Positions 7,303 through 15,772 are shown, numbered from the stretch's first letter. The stretch is 22,809 nt of DNA from an uncultured Eubacteriales bacterium (GCA_934476315.1 CAKSNQ010000027.1:1-22809), one strand, 5' to 3'. Numbers and translations: made by a program. Notes: generated by a model from the letters alone, not told the origin.

Positions 7303-7449
7303 GGAGAAAAACGAACTATTTTCTGCATTTCGCCACAAAATCCCCCGTTTTTTCGCAAAAAATTGTATTTTTTCCTCCCGACGCGCCCCTGCCCGCTGTT
7401 TTTTTCTCATTTTATTAACAGAATATGCGGAGAAACTTCTGTTTATCTC

Positions 7450-7478
7450 TTGACAAGCCGGGAAAAACATGCTATACT
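7450..7478 (+). promoter_or_regulatory. Sigma-A promoter of the T-box/ior operon
   Basis: TTGACA at 7450-7455, a 17-base spacer and TATACT at 7473-7478 make a near-consensus promoter. Transcription would begin near 7485, immediately before the T-box stem I. Confidence 0.85.
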
Positions 7479-7497
7479 GTCTTATCATCGTTTTTAT

Positions 7498-7775
7498 GAA
7501 AGACCGTGACCGGGAACAAGTACGTACGCAGTCGGAAGCGCAGAGAGCTGTCGGGAGGTGCGAGACAGCCGATGACCCGTGCCGAATACATCCCGCGAGT
7601 CGCGCCCCCAAAGGAGACGTTTTCCGCTCCGAGTAGGCGGCGCCGGGGTCGCCCGTCACAGCGAAAAGGTATCGCAGGTCTCCTGCCGTACCGGAGTGGT
7701 CGGGGGCACACCCCGGCAATAGAGGTGGTACCGCGGTAAGAAATTATCGCCCTCTGCAATTTTGGCAGGGGGTTT
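7498..7775 (+). promoter_or_regulatory. T-box riboswitch leader with terminator, probably tRNA-Tyr
   Basis: The T-box sequence AATAGAGGTGGTACCGCGG lies at 7718-7736 and is followed by a terminator stem CCCTCTGC/GCAGGGGG with a T-run (7750-7779). Stem I is recognisable: a closing helix CCGGGA/TCCCG, the loop-E pair AGTA (7519-7522) and GAA (7584-7586), and the apical AGAGAGCTG..GGTGCGAGACAGC element. After GAA comes TACA. UAC (Tyr, 7587-7589) followed by A is the likely specifier, since T-boxes favour C-ending codons. ACA (Thr), one base later, is the alternative. Uncharged tRNA would stabilise the antiterminator and allow transcription of the operon starting at 7806. Confidence 0.93.
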
Positions 7776-7805
7776 TTGTTTTCCCCCGGAAAGAAGGAGA
7801 ACGCT

Positions 7806-9440
7806 ATGACTATCATCGACGCACTGAATCAGAATGCACTGCAATACCCGAATGAAACGGCGCTGGTCGAAATCAACCCGCACCTGGAGGAGCAGAGCCG
7901 CATCACATGGCGGGATTACGCCCTGATGCAGCCCCAGCCGGGCGAGCCGTTCCGTCGCGAAATCACGTGGCTGGACTTTTGTAAGCGCGCCAACCGCTTC
8001 GCCAACCTGCTTCTCACCCGCGGCTGTCGCCGCGGCGACAAGGTCGCCATTCTTCTGATGAATTCGATCGAATGGCTTCCCATCTACTTCGGCATTCTCA
8101 AGGCGGGTGCGGTCGCCGTCCCGCTCAACTACCGCTACACCGCCGAGGAAATCCGATACTGCCTGACCCAGGCGGACTGCTCCATGCTGGTGTTCGGTCC
8201 CGAATTCATCGGGCGCATGGAGGACATCTGCCCGCACCTGCCGGGCGTGCGCGCCATGTTTTACGTCGGGGAGGAGTGCCCCTCCTTCGCTGACAGCTAC
8301 GATGAAATGATCCGCTATTGCTCCTCCCGCGAGCCGGATCTTGCCATCGGTGAGGAGGACGACGCGGCGATCTACTTTTCCTCCGGGACCACCGGGTTTC
8401 CCAAAGCCATCCTGCACCGCCACCGCAGTCTGATTCACGCGGCTCGGGTGGAGCAGAACCACCACGGACAAACGCACGAGGACGTGTTTCTCTGCATCCC
8501 GCCGCTCTATCACACGGGCGCGAAAATGCACTGGTTCGGTTCGCTTCTGGTCGGCGGGCGCGCCGTCCTGCTCAAGGGCACACAGCCCGAGTGGATCCTG
8601 CGCGCCGTCTCGGAGGAACGATGCACCATCGTATGGCTGCTTGTCCCGTGGGCGCAGGACATCCTGGACGCCATCGACCGCGGGGACATCCGCCTCGGAG
8701 ACTACCATCTGGACCAGTGGCGGCTGATGCACATCGGCGCGCAACCCGTTCCGCCCTCGCTCATCCACCGCTGGATGCGCGTCTTTCCCCACCACCGCTA
8801 CGACACCAACTACGGGCTGTCCGAGTCCATCGGACCGGGCTGTGTCCACCTCGGCGTGGACAATCTCGATAAGGTCGGCGCCATCGGCAAGGCGGGCTTT
8901 GGCTGGGAGACCCGCATCGTGGACGAAAACGCCCACCCGGTCGCGCGCGGCGAGGTCGGCGAGCTTTGCGTCAAGGGTCCCGGCGTGATGGTCTGCTACT
9001 ACAAGGACGAGGCGGCGACGCGGGAGGTTCTGCGCGGCGACTGGTTGCTCACGGGTGACATGGCTATGGAGGACGCCGACGGCTTTATCTACCTGGTGGA
9101 CCGCAAAAAGGACGTCATCATCACGGGCGGCGAGAACCTGTACCCCGTGCAGATCGAAAATTTCATCCGCCGGCACGACGCGGTCAAGGACGTTGCCGTG
9201 ATCGGTATGCCCGACGCGCGTCTGGGCGAGATCGCGGCGGCGATCATCGAGGTCAAGCCCGACCACACGCTGACCGAACAGGAAATCACCGATTTCTGCG
9301 CCGATCTGCCCCGCTACAAGCGCCCGCGCAAGATTATTTTTGCCGACATTCCCCGCAACCCGACCGGCAAGATCGAAAAGCCGAAGCTGCGCGAAAAATA
9401 CTGCGGCGAGAGTCTTGTGGCGCATCAGGTGGAGAGCTGA
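7806..9440 (+). CDS. AMP-forming acyl-CoA ligase, first gene of the ior operon
   Basis: This class I adenylate-forming enzyme makes an acyl-CoA from a carboxylate, ATP and CoA. The 544 residues show the P-loop SSGTTGFPK (192-200), the A5 region YGLSES (about 336-341), TGD (417-419), the hinge DRKKDVIITGGENLYP (432-447) and the catalytic Lys in PTGKIEKP near the C-terminus. The ATG at 7806 has AAGGAG six bases upstream and follows directly on the T-box terminator. The substrate is not readable. The neighbours suggest an aryl acetate, but a branched or fatty acid remains possible. It is distinct from the PaaK-type ligase further down the same operon. Confidence 0.88.
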   Translation: MTIIDALNQNALQYPNETALVEINPHLEEQSRITWRDYALMQPQPGEPFRREITWLDFCKRANRFANLLLTRGCRRGDKVAILLMNSIEWLPIYFGILKAGAVAVPLNYRYTAEEIRYCLTQADCSMLVFGPEFIGRMEDICPHLPGVRAMFYVGEECPSFADSYDEMIRYCSSREPDLAIGEEDDAAIYFSSGTTGFPKAILHRHRSLIHAARVEQNHHGQTHEDVFLCIPPLYHTGAKMHWFGSLLVGGRAVLLKGTQPEWILRAVSEERCTIVWLLVPWAQDILDAIDRGDIRLGDYHLDQWRLMHIGAQPVPPSLIHRWMRVFPHHRYDTNYGLSESIGPGCVHLGVDNLDKVGAIGKAGFGWETRIVDENAHPVARGEVGELCVKGPGVMVCYYKDEAATREVLRGDWLLTGDMAMEDADGFIYLVDRKKDVIITGGENLYPVQIENFIRRHDAVKDVAVIGMPDARLGEIAAAIIEVKPDHTLTEQEITDFCADLPRYKRPRKIIFADIPRNPTGKIEKPKLREKYCGESLVAHQVES

Positions 9441-9446
9441 CCTGCC

Positions 9447-9500
9447 TCCGACTACCTGTCTCCCGACTACCTGTCTCCCGACTACCTGTCTCCCGACTAA
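9447..9500 (+). repeat. 15-bp tandem repeat after the acyl-CoA ligase stop
   Basis: About three and a half copies of CCCGACTACCTGTCT begin a few bases after the stop codon at 9440. The same gap (9441-9626) also has CGCACGATG/CGCACGATC and GAAGATT repeats at about 9565-9600. No reading frame, hairpin terminator or promoter was recognised there, so transcription probably continues into iorA. Confidence 0.85.
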
Positions 9501-9626
9501 CCCTGATTGACTGCCCGACTGACCCACCGCACCGAGGGCGTCACACCCCCGCGGGCAAGTCGCAAGCGCACGATGCGCACGATCGAAGATTGAAGATTGA
9601 AAATTCATCCGAAAAGGAGTCCAAGC

Positions 9627-11396
9627 ATGAAAAAATTACTTCTCGGCAACGCCGCGGTCGCCAGAGGCGCGTATGAAGCGGGCGTTCGCTTTGTCTCCTC
9701 CTACCCGGGCACACCGAGCACGGAGATTACCGAATGGTTGGCAACCTACCCCGCCGACGAGGTGTTCGTCGAGTGGGCGCCCAACGAAAAGGTCGCCGCC
9801 GAAGCGGTTATCGGTGCTTCCATCGGGGGCGGACGCGCTATGTCCTGCTGCAAGCACGTCGGACTGAACGTCATGGCGGACCCGCTGTTTACCGACAGCT
9901 ACATCGGCGTCGGCGGCGGCGCGGTGTTCTGCGTGGCGGACGACCCGGGCATGCACTCCTCGCAAAACGAGCAGGACTCCCGCCACTACGCAAAGGCGGC
10001 GAAGATTCCCATGCTGGAGCCGTCCGACTCCGCCGAGTGCCGCGACTTTACCCGGCTGGCGTTCGACCTGTCGGAGGAATTTGACACCCCCGTTCTGCTC
10101 CGCCTGTCCACCCGCGTGTCGCACTCGCAGTCGGTCGTGACGCCGGGCGAGCGGCAGGAGATTCCCGTCAAGCCGTACGAGAAGAACATTCCCAAAAACG
10201 TCATGATGCCCGCAATGGCAATCGGTCGCCATGTCGTGGTGGAAAACCGCACCCGCGCACTGGTCGCCTTTGCCGAGACCACGCCGCTCAACCGGGTGGA
10301 GGACAACGGCGCCGAGATTGGCGTCATCACCTCGGGCATCTGCTACGAATACGCCAAGGAAGCACTCGGCGACCGCGTGAATTACCTCAAGCTGGGGCAG
10401 GTATTCCCCCTGCCCGAGGAAAAGATCCGCGCCTTTGCCGCCTCCTGCCGCACGCTCTGGGTCATCGAGGAGCTGGACCCGTTCATTGAGGAGCACTGCC
10501 GCGCGCTGGGGCTGACCAACCTGCACGGCAAGGAGCAGTTGACCCTGCTCGGGGAATACACCCCCGCCATGATTCGTCGCGCCGTACTGGGTGAGGAGCC
10601 GCCTGTGAGCGTCACGCCGCAGGAAGCCCTCCCCGCCCGTCCGCCGGTGCTCTGCCCCGGATGCCCGCACCGCGGCACGTTTTACGTGCTGAAAAAACTC
10701 GGGCTGACCGTTTCGGGCGACATCGGTTGTTACACCCTCGGCGCGGTCGCACCGCTGTCCACGGTGGACACGACCATCTGCATGGGCGCTTCGGTCAGCG
10801 CGGCGCACGGCATGGCAAAGGTGCGCGGCGCTGAGTTCAACCGAAAGCTGGTCTCCGTCATCGGCGACTCGACCTTCATGCACTCCGGCATCACCGCCCT
10901 GTCCGACATCGTTTACAACAAGGGCGCCAATACAGTCATCATTCTGGACAATTCCATCACCGGCATGACCGGGCACCAGGACAACCCGACCACGGGCAGG
11001 ACCATCCGCGGCGAGGCGACCCGACAGGTCGATCTCATCGCGCTGTGCCGGGCGCTCGGCGTGGAGCATATCACGGTCGCCGACCCGTTTGATCTGCGGG
11101 GATTTGAGGCGGCGGTCAAGGAACATATCGCACTGGACGACGTGTCCGTGCTAATTGCGCAACGCCCCTGCGCGCTTCTGAAAAGCGTTCACTACATCGG
11201 GCACTGCGAGGTTGACTCCGGACGTTGCCGCCGTTGCCGCGCCTGCATGAAGCTGGGCTGTCCCGCCATCCATATGGGGACGGACGGCGCTGTCTCGATC
11301 GATACCACCCTGTGCAACGGGTGCGGGCTGTGCGTCGGCGTCTGCCCGTTCGACGCCATTGCCAAAGCGGACGAGAACGACAAGGAGGTCAAGTGA
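9627..11396 (+). CDS. iorA: Indolepyruvate ferredoxin oxidoreductase, alpha subunit
   Basis: This is the thiamine-diphosphate subunit of the ferredoxin-linked, oxygen-sensitive enzyme that interconverts aryl pyruvates with aryl acetyl-CoA plus CO2. The 589 residues begin with the typical KKLLLGNAAVARGAYEAGV block and SSYPGTPSTEI. The middle has CPGCPHRGTFY and GDIGCYTLG, and the thiamine-binding part GDSTFMHSG..DNSITGMTGHQ. The last 60 residues carry two ferredoxin clusters (CRRCRACMKLGCP and CNGCGLCVGVCP). The start ATG at 9627 has AAAAGGAG upstream. iorB follows after one base. The reaction is reversible, and the T-box control argues for the carboxylating direction here. Confidence 0.95.
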   Translation: MKKLLLGNAAVARGAYEAGVRFVSSYPGTPSTEITEWLATYPADEVFVEWAPNEKVAAEAVIGASIGGGRAMSCCKHVGLNVMADPLFTDSYIGVGGGAVFCVADDPGMHSSQNEQDSRHYAKAAKIPMLEPSDSAECRDFTRLAFDLSEEFDTPVLLRLSTRVSHSQSVVTPGERQEIPVKPYEKNIPKNVMMPAMAIGRHVVVENRTRALVAFAETTPLNRVEDNGAEIGVITSGICYEYAKEALGDRVNYLKLGQVFPLPEEKIRAFAASCRTLWVIEELDPFIEEHCRALGLTNLHGKEQLTLLGEYTPAMIRRAVLGEEPPVSVTPQEALPARPPVLCPGCPHRGTFYVLKKLGLTVSGDIGCYTLGAVAPLSTVDTTICMGASVSAAHGMAKVRGAEFNRKLVSVIGDSTFMHSGITALSDIVYNKGANTVIILDNSITGMTGHQDNPTTGRTIRGEATRQVDLIALCRALGVEHITVADPFDLRGFEAAVKEHIALDDVSVLIAQRPCALLKSVHYIGHCEVDSGRCRRCRACMKLGCPAIHMGTDGAVSIDTTLCNGCGLCVGVCPFDAIAKADENDKEVK

Positions 11397-11397
11397 T

Positions 11398-11967
11398 ATG
11401 AGCACGAAAAGCATTATGATCGTCGGCGTGGGCGGTCAGGGAACCCTGCTCGCCAGCCGTATTCTCGGCAATCTTCTGCTCGGCGAGGGCTATGATGTCA
11501 AGGTCTCCGAGGTGCACGGCATGAGCCAGCGCGGAGGAAGCGTCGTCACCTACGTCAAGTACGGTGACCGGGTCTACTCGCCCATCATCGACCGCGGCGA
11601 GGCGGATCTGATCCTCGCCTTTGAGATGCTGGAGGCTTATCGCGCCCTGCCGTATCTGTCAGCGACGGGGAAAATGATTATCAACACCCAGCGCATCGAC
11701 CCGATGCCCGTCATCACGGGCGCGGCGGAATACCCCTCCGACATTCCCGGCAAGCTGAGCGCCTGCGCCAATGTCACCGCGGCGGACGCGCTCACACTCG
11801 CGCGCGAGGCGGGCAACGTCAAGGCGGTCAATGTCGTACTCATCGGAATGATGGCGCGCCACACCGACATTCCGCGGGAGAGTTGGCTACGCGCCCTGCG
11901 TGAGACCGTCCCGCCCAAGCTCCTGGACATCAACCTGCGCGCCTTTGACCTCGGCTATCGGCTGTGA
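11398..11967 (+). CDS. iorB: Indolepyruvate ferredoxin oxidoreductase, beta subunit
   Basis: The 189-residue protein has the gamma-type 2-oxoacid oxidoreductase fold, shown by IMIVGVGGQGTLLASRILG at the N-terminus and the VSEVHGMSQRGGSVVTYVKYG motif. It pairs with IorA to form the active enzyme. The ATG lies one base after the iorA stop (TGATATG), and the ribosome binding site AAGGAGG lies within the end of iorA, so translation is coupled. The length is usual for IorB. Confidence 0.95.
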   Translation: MSTKSIMIVGVGGQGTLLASRILGNLLLGEGYDVKVSEVHGMSQRGGSVVTYVKYGDRVYSPIIDRGEADLILAFEMLEAYRALPYLSATGKMIINTQRIDPMPVITGAAEYPSDIPGKLSACANVTAADALTLAREAGNVKAVNVVLIGMMARHTDIPRESWLRALRETVPPKLLDINLRAFDLGYRL

Positions 11968-11978
11968 GGGAGGTCGCC

Positions 11979-12692
11979 ATGAAACATCAAAACAACACCG
12001 GTGTCTCCGCGCGGGGGGCGGTCACAGCGTCTTTACTGATTCTTTTCAGCTTTCTGCTGTTCGCCGTCGTTCTGATCGTTCCCGCCACCCGCGCGGTGTT
12101 CGAGGAGCTGTCCGCAACGCACCCCTATCTGATGGGATTTGTCAAATTCGCCCTGCTTGCTACCTCCGGCGAGCTGATTGCTATGCGCATGGAAAAAAAG
12201 CGCTTTGAGACGCCGCCTTATCTGCCCGCCCGCCTGCTGATCTGGGGGCTGATCGGGATCTGGATTACCTTGATGATGAAAATCTACTTTGCCGGAACCG
12301 GCGCGCTCATGACCGCGGGGCTGCTCCCCGGCGGCGCGCTTTCCGACGGATGGTCGCGCCTGCTCCGCGCCTTTTACACCGCCGTCGTTATGAACACCTC
12401 GTTCGGACCGGTCTTTATGGCGCTTCACAAATGCTCCGACACCGCCCTTGCCCTGCTTGCGCGCGGGGACGGGCGGCTGACGCTCACGCGTGTGCTGGAG
12501 GAGGTCAACTGGCGGCATTTCGTTTCATTTACCCTCATGAAAACCGTCCCGCTCTTCTGGATTCCCGCGCACACTCTGACTTTTCTTCTGCCATCCGCCT
12601 ATCAGGTCATGCTGGCGGCGCTTTTGTCCGTCGCGCTCGGCATCCTGCTCCATCTGAGAAAAAAGACCGCGACAAACCCCACCGCCGAGTGA
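11979..12692 (+). CDS. Polytopic membrane protein, possibly Mpv17/PMP22-like
   Basis: The 237-residue protein has about six hydrophobic segments (near residues 15-37, 52-70, 85-107, 130-152, 182-200 and 208-226). The C-terminal pattern NWRHFVSFTLMKTVPLFWIP is reminiscent of the Mpv17/PMP22 signature, but the match is judged by eye and not certain. The start at 11979 has GGGAGGT six bases upstream. The gene lies inside the ior operon between iorB and the phenylacetate-CoA ligase, with spacers of 11 and 18 bases. This context suggests a job in moving the organic acid or amino acid handled by the pathway. No transporter family was recognised. Confidence 0.65.
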   Translation: MKHQNNTGVSARGAVTASLLILFSFLLFAVVLIVPATRAVFEELSATHPYLMGFVKFALLATSGELIAMRMEKKRFETPPYLPARLLIWGLIGIWITLMMKIYFAGTGALMTAGLLPGGALSDGWSRLLRAFYTAVVMNTSFGPVFMALHKCSDTALALLARGDGRLTLTRVLEEVNWRHFVSFTLMKTVPLFWIPAHTLTFLLPSAYQVMLAALLSVALGILLHLRKKTATNPTAE

Positions 12693-12710
12693 AAGGAACC
12701 ATAATCCCCT

Positions 12711-14015
12711 ATGAATATTTCCGATATTGATTATCTCCCCCGCGAGGAATTGCGCCGCCTTCAGGACGAGCGCCTGCGGGCAACCGTCGCGCGGTGCTAC
12801 GAGCGCGTTCCGTGCTTTCGAAAGCGCATGGATGCCGCGGGGCTGACCCCTGCCGACGTCCGCGGCACACAGGACCTGCACCGCCTGCCCTTTTCCTACA
12901 AAAAAGACCTGCGCGACTACTACCCGTACGGACTGTTCGCCGAACCGATGGAAAACGTCGTGCGCGTCCACGCCTCGTCCGGCACGACCGGAAAGCGCAT
13001 CGTGGTCGGCTACACGAAAAATGACCTTGCCATGTGGTCGGATTGCGTCGCCCGCATGATGGACGGCATCGGCATCGGCAAGGATGACATCGTCCAGGTC
13101 TCGTTCGGCTACGGGCTGTTCACCGGAGGCTTTGGCGTGCACGCCGCCGCCGAATCGCTCGGCGCCACCGTCATCCCCATCTCCTCCGGCAACACGGCGT
13201 TGCAGATTCAGACCATGATCGACTTCGGCGCCACCGTCCTGTGCTGTACCCCGTCCTACGCCATGTACCTTGGCGAGGAGATTGAACGCCTCGGCGTGCG
13301 CGATCAGCTCAGACTGCGCGTCGGCATTTTCGGCGCGGAGCCGTGGTCGGAGAACATGCGGCAGAAGATTGAGGAGGCGCTGGGCATCCGCGCCTACGAC
13401 ATCTACGGGCTGTCCGAGGTCATGGGTCCCGGCGTCGCCTGCGAATGTTCCGCCCAGGCGGGCATGCACATCCGCGAGGACTGCTTCCTCGCCGAGATCA
13501 TCGACCCCGACACGGGCGAGGTTTTGCCCGAGGGTTCCGCCGGAGAGCTGGTGTTCACCTCGCTCTGCAAGGAGGCGTTTCCCGTCATCCGCTACCGCAC
13601 CCGCGACATCTGCTCACTCATCCCGGAGCCGTGCCCCTGCGGGCGCACCCACATCCGCATGCGCAAGCCGTCGGGACGTAGCGACGACATGCTCATCATC
13701 CGCGGTGTGAACGTGTTTCCGTCGCAGATCGAGGAGGTTCTTCTGCGCGTCAGCGGCAAGGATATCACGCCGAACTACCAGATCGTCCTCGACCGCGTGA
13801 ACAACAACGACACCTTTGACGTCAATGTGGAAATGAGCGAGGCGTTCTTCGCCGACGACGTCAGGTCGATCGAGCGGCTGGAGCGCACCATCGTCGAACA
13901 GCTCCGCTCGACGCTCGGCATCGGCGCCAAGGTGCACCTGGTCAACCCCAAGTCCATCGTCCGCAGTGAGGGCAAAGCCAAGCGCGTTATCGACAACCGC
14001 GCCGGAAAAATCTAA
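12711..14015 (+). CDS. paaK: Phenylacetate-CoA ligase (PaaK family)
   Basis: This enzyme activates phenylacetate or a related aryl acetate to its CoA thioester. The 434 residues fit PaaK, with VHASSGTTGKRIVVGYT (nucleotide loop near 86-102), YGLFTGGFGVH, IFGAEPWSE, YDIYGLSEVMGPGVA, the Cys-rich PCPCGRT segment and the C-terminal SDDMLIIRGVNVFPSQIEEVL. It is the shorter ligase type, unlike the 544-residue ligase at 7806. The start at 12711 has AAAGGA about 13 bases upstream, a rather long spacing. iorAB and paaK clusters are common in anaerobes. Here the arrangement supplies aryl-acetyl-CoA for, or takes it from, IorAB. Confidence 0.93.
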   Translation: MNISDIDYLPREELRRLQDERLRATVARCYERVPCFRKRMDAAGLTPADVRGTQDLHRLPFSYKKDLRDYYPYGLFAEPMENVVRVHASSGTTGKRIVVGYTKNDLAMWSDCVARMMDGIGIGKDDIVQVSFGYGLFTGGFGVHAAAESLGATVIPISSGNTALQIQTMIDFGATVLCCTPSYAMYLGEEIERLGVRDQLRLRVGIFGAEPWSENMRQKIEEALGIRAYDIYGLSEVMGPGVACECSAQAGMHIREDCFLAEIIDPDTGEVLPEGSAGELVFTSLCKEAFPVIRYRTRDICSLIPEPCPCGRTHIRMRKPSGRSDDMLIIRGVNVFPSQIEEVLLRVSGKDITPNYQIVLDRVNNNDTFDVNVEMSEAFFADDVRSIERLERTIVEQLRSTLGIGAKVHLVNPKSIVRSEGKAKRVIDNRAGKI

Positions 14016-14036
14016 GCAAGGAAAGGAAATTTCGCC

Positions 14037-14480
14037 ATGATTATCAAGCAGGTCTCCGCTTTTCTGGAAAACAAACAAGGGCGGCTGTGCGCCGCGGTGG
14101 ATGTGCTGGCGAAAAACGGCATTGACATCAGCGCACTGTCGCTGGCTGACACCTCCGAGTACGGCATTCTCCGTATGATCGTCGATGCCCCGGAGCGGGC
14201 GCGCGACCTTCTGCACGAGAGCGGCGTGACCGTCCGCGTGTCCCACGTTATCGCCGTGGCGATGAACGACCGTCCCGGCGGCGCGGTGGATATTCTCCAC
14301 GTGCTCGCGGGCGCGGGCATTTCAGTCGAGTATATGTACGCCTGCGTCGGACGCGTCAGCGGCAAGGCGCTCATGGTTCTCCGCGTGGACGACCGCGACC
14401 GCGCCGAGCAGCTTCTGCACCAAAGTGGGTTCGGCGACGTCCGCCCCGACGACATTTACCGCGTCCCGACGGAAGCCTGA
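14037..14480 (+). CDS. Tandem ACT-domain protein
   Basis: The 147-residue protein consists of two ACT-type units: residues 1-70 (MIIKQVSAFLENKQGRL, NGIDISALSLADTSEYGILR) and 72-147 (VIAVAMNDRPGGAVDILHVL, GISVEYMYACV). ACT domains bind amino acids and tune enzyme activity. Stand-alone ACT proteins are frequent partners of PaaK and IorAB in Firmicutes and archaea. The likely role is sensing an aromatic amino acid and controlling the ligase, but no partner is proven. AAAGGAAA precedes the ATG and the spacing to paaK is 21 bases. Confidence 0.9.
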   Translation: MIIKQVSAFLENKQGRLCAAVDVLAKNGIDISALSLADTSEYGILRMIVDAPERARDLLHESGVTVRVSHVIAVAMNDRPGGAVDILHVLAGAGISVEYMYACVGRVSGKALMVLRVDDRDRAEQLLHQSGFGDVRPDDIYRVPTEA

Positions 14481-14575
14481 CCGCGCCGCGGCACCCCCCG
14501 AAACCCCTTGGTCCGAACCTTTTGAGCCGAACCCGAACACCGGAACCCCTTGATTGCAATTTTTGGGAGGCACCT

Positions 14576-15772
14576 ATGCAAATCGAGTCTATGATCTCCG
14601 ACCGGATGCGACCGCTGCGCGGCTCCGCCATCCGTGAAATTTTCAAATACGCCGCCGACCCGTCCGTCATTTCGCTGGCGGGCGGCAACCCCGACCCCGC
14701 ACTCTTCCCCGCCCGTGAGCTGTCCGACATCGCCGCTCAGATCCTGCGCGACCAGCCGGTGCTGTCGTTACAGTACGGCATCACCGAGGGGTACGCGCCC
14801 CTGCGTGAAATCATCCGCGAACGCCTGGCGCGCGTGGAGAGCATCCACCGTGAGGGCGACGAGGTCATCGTCGTCTCCGGCGGTCAGCAGGGCATTGAGC
14901 TGTGCGCCAAGGTACTGGTCAATGAGGGCGACACCGTGATCGTGGAACAACCCAGCTTCATCGGCGCAACCAACGCATTCCGCTCCTACGGCGCCCACCT
15001 GGTGGGCGTGCCCGTCGCGCCCGACGGCATGGACATGGACGTGCTGGAGGAGACACTAAAGCAAAACAAAAACGTCAAGCTCATTTACACCATTCCGACG
15101 TTCCAGAACCCCATGGGCGTCACCATGAGCCTCGGGAAGCGCAAACGCCTGCTGGACATCGCGCGCCGCTACGGGGTGCTCGTACTGGAGGACAACCCGT
15201 ATGGTGAGCTGACCTTTGACGGCGAAAAGGTTCCGACGCTCAAGTCCCTTGACACCGACGGCATCGTGCTGTACAGCGGTTCGTTCTCCAAGATTCTCGC
15301 GCCGGGACTGCGCCTCGGATTTCTGTGCGCCGACCGCGCCGTCATCGGCAAGGTCGTCATCGCCAAGCAGGTCTCGGACGTCCACACCGCGATGCTCCCG
15401 CAAATGCTTGCCGCCGAGTACATCCGCCGCTACGACCTGGACGCCGCCATCGTGCGGATGCGCGCCAACTACGCGCACAAATGCGCGGTCATGCTGGACG
15501 CCATCGCGGAGCACTTCCCCGCCGGCGTGGAGTGCACCCACCCGCGCGGCGGACTGTTCATCTGGTGCGACCTCGGGCACGGCGCCGACACGCTCGCGCT
15601 GTCAAAAAGGGCGATTGAGCGCAAGGTCGTCTACGTTCCCGGTAACACCTTCATGGTCGATATGGAAGCTCCCTGCTCCGCCCTGCGGCTGAATTACTCC
15701 ACCATGAGTGACGACCGCATCACCGAGGGCATCCGACGCTTGGGCGAGGTGTTCCGCGAGGTGCTGGACTGA
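14576..15772 (+). CDS. PLP-dependent aminotransferase, class I/II
   Basis: This enzyme transfers an amino group between an amino acid and a 2-oxo acid. The 398 residues have ISLAGGNPD near 32-40, NPMG (178-181), the EDNPYG Asp at about 206, the PLP lysine in SGSFSKI (239) and the Arg in APGLRLGF. These mark the fold type I family that includes 2-aminoadipate, aromatic and LysN-type aminotransferases. The ATG at 14576 has GGGAGG just upstream. As the last gene of the operon it would convert aryl pyruvates and aromatic amino acids, but substrate specificity cannot be read from sequence. The spacer before it (14481-14575) is GC-rich and shows no promoter. Confidence 0.92.
   Translation: MQIESMISDRMRPLRGSAIREIFKYAADPSVISLAGGNPDPALFPARELSDIAAQILRDQPVLSLQYGITEGYAPLREIIRERLARVESIHREGDEVIVVSGGQQGIELCAKVLVNEGDTVIVEQPSFIGATNAFRSYGAHLVGVPVAPDGMDMDVLEETLKQNKNVKLIYTIPTFQNPMGVTMSLGKRKRLLDIARRYGVLVLEDNPYGELTFDGEKVPTLKSLDTDGIVLYSGSFSKILAPGLRLGFLCADRAVIGKVVIAKQVSDVHTAMLPQMLAAEYIRRYDLDAAIVRMRANYAHKCAVMLDAIAEHFPAGVECTHPRGGLFIWCDLGHGADTLALSKRAIERKVVYVPGNTFMVDMEAPCSALRLNYSTMSDDRITEGIRRLGEVFREVLD

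Noticed and set aside
9447..9500. CRISPR array
   Set aside because: The 15-base units are contiguous without spacers, and no cas gene is near.
7656..9608. A 650-codon open frame on the minus strand across the acyl-CoA ligase
   Set aside because: It is antisense to a clear enzyme gene with all motifs. In GC-rich coding DNA such long antisense frames are expected, and its translation has a low-complexity, His/Val/Gly-rich look.
9636..11126. A 496-codon antisense frame across iorA
   Set aside because: iorA is certain on the plus strand. The antisense frame has no ribosome binding site and no recognisable domain.
12525..13469. A 314-codon antisense frame across the phenylacetate-CoA ligase
   Set aside because: Same reason as for the other antisense frames: a shadow of a conserved gene.
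7450..15772. Aromatic amino-acid degradation as the main role of the ior operon
   Set aside because: It was the first reading and remains possible, but T-box control would induce the pathway when the amino acid is scarce, so it was set aside in favour of the biosynthetic direction.
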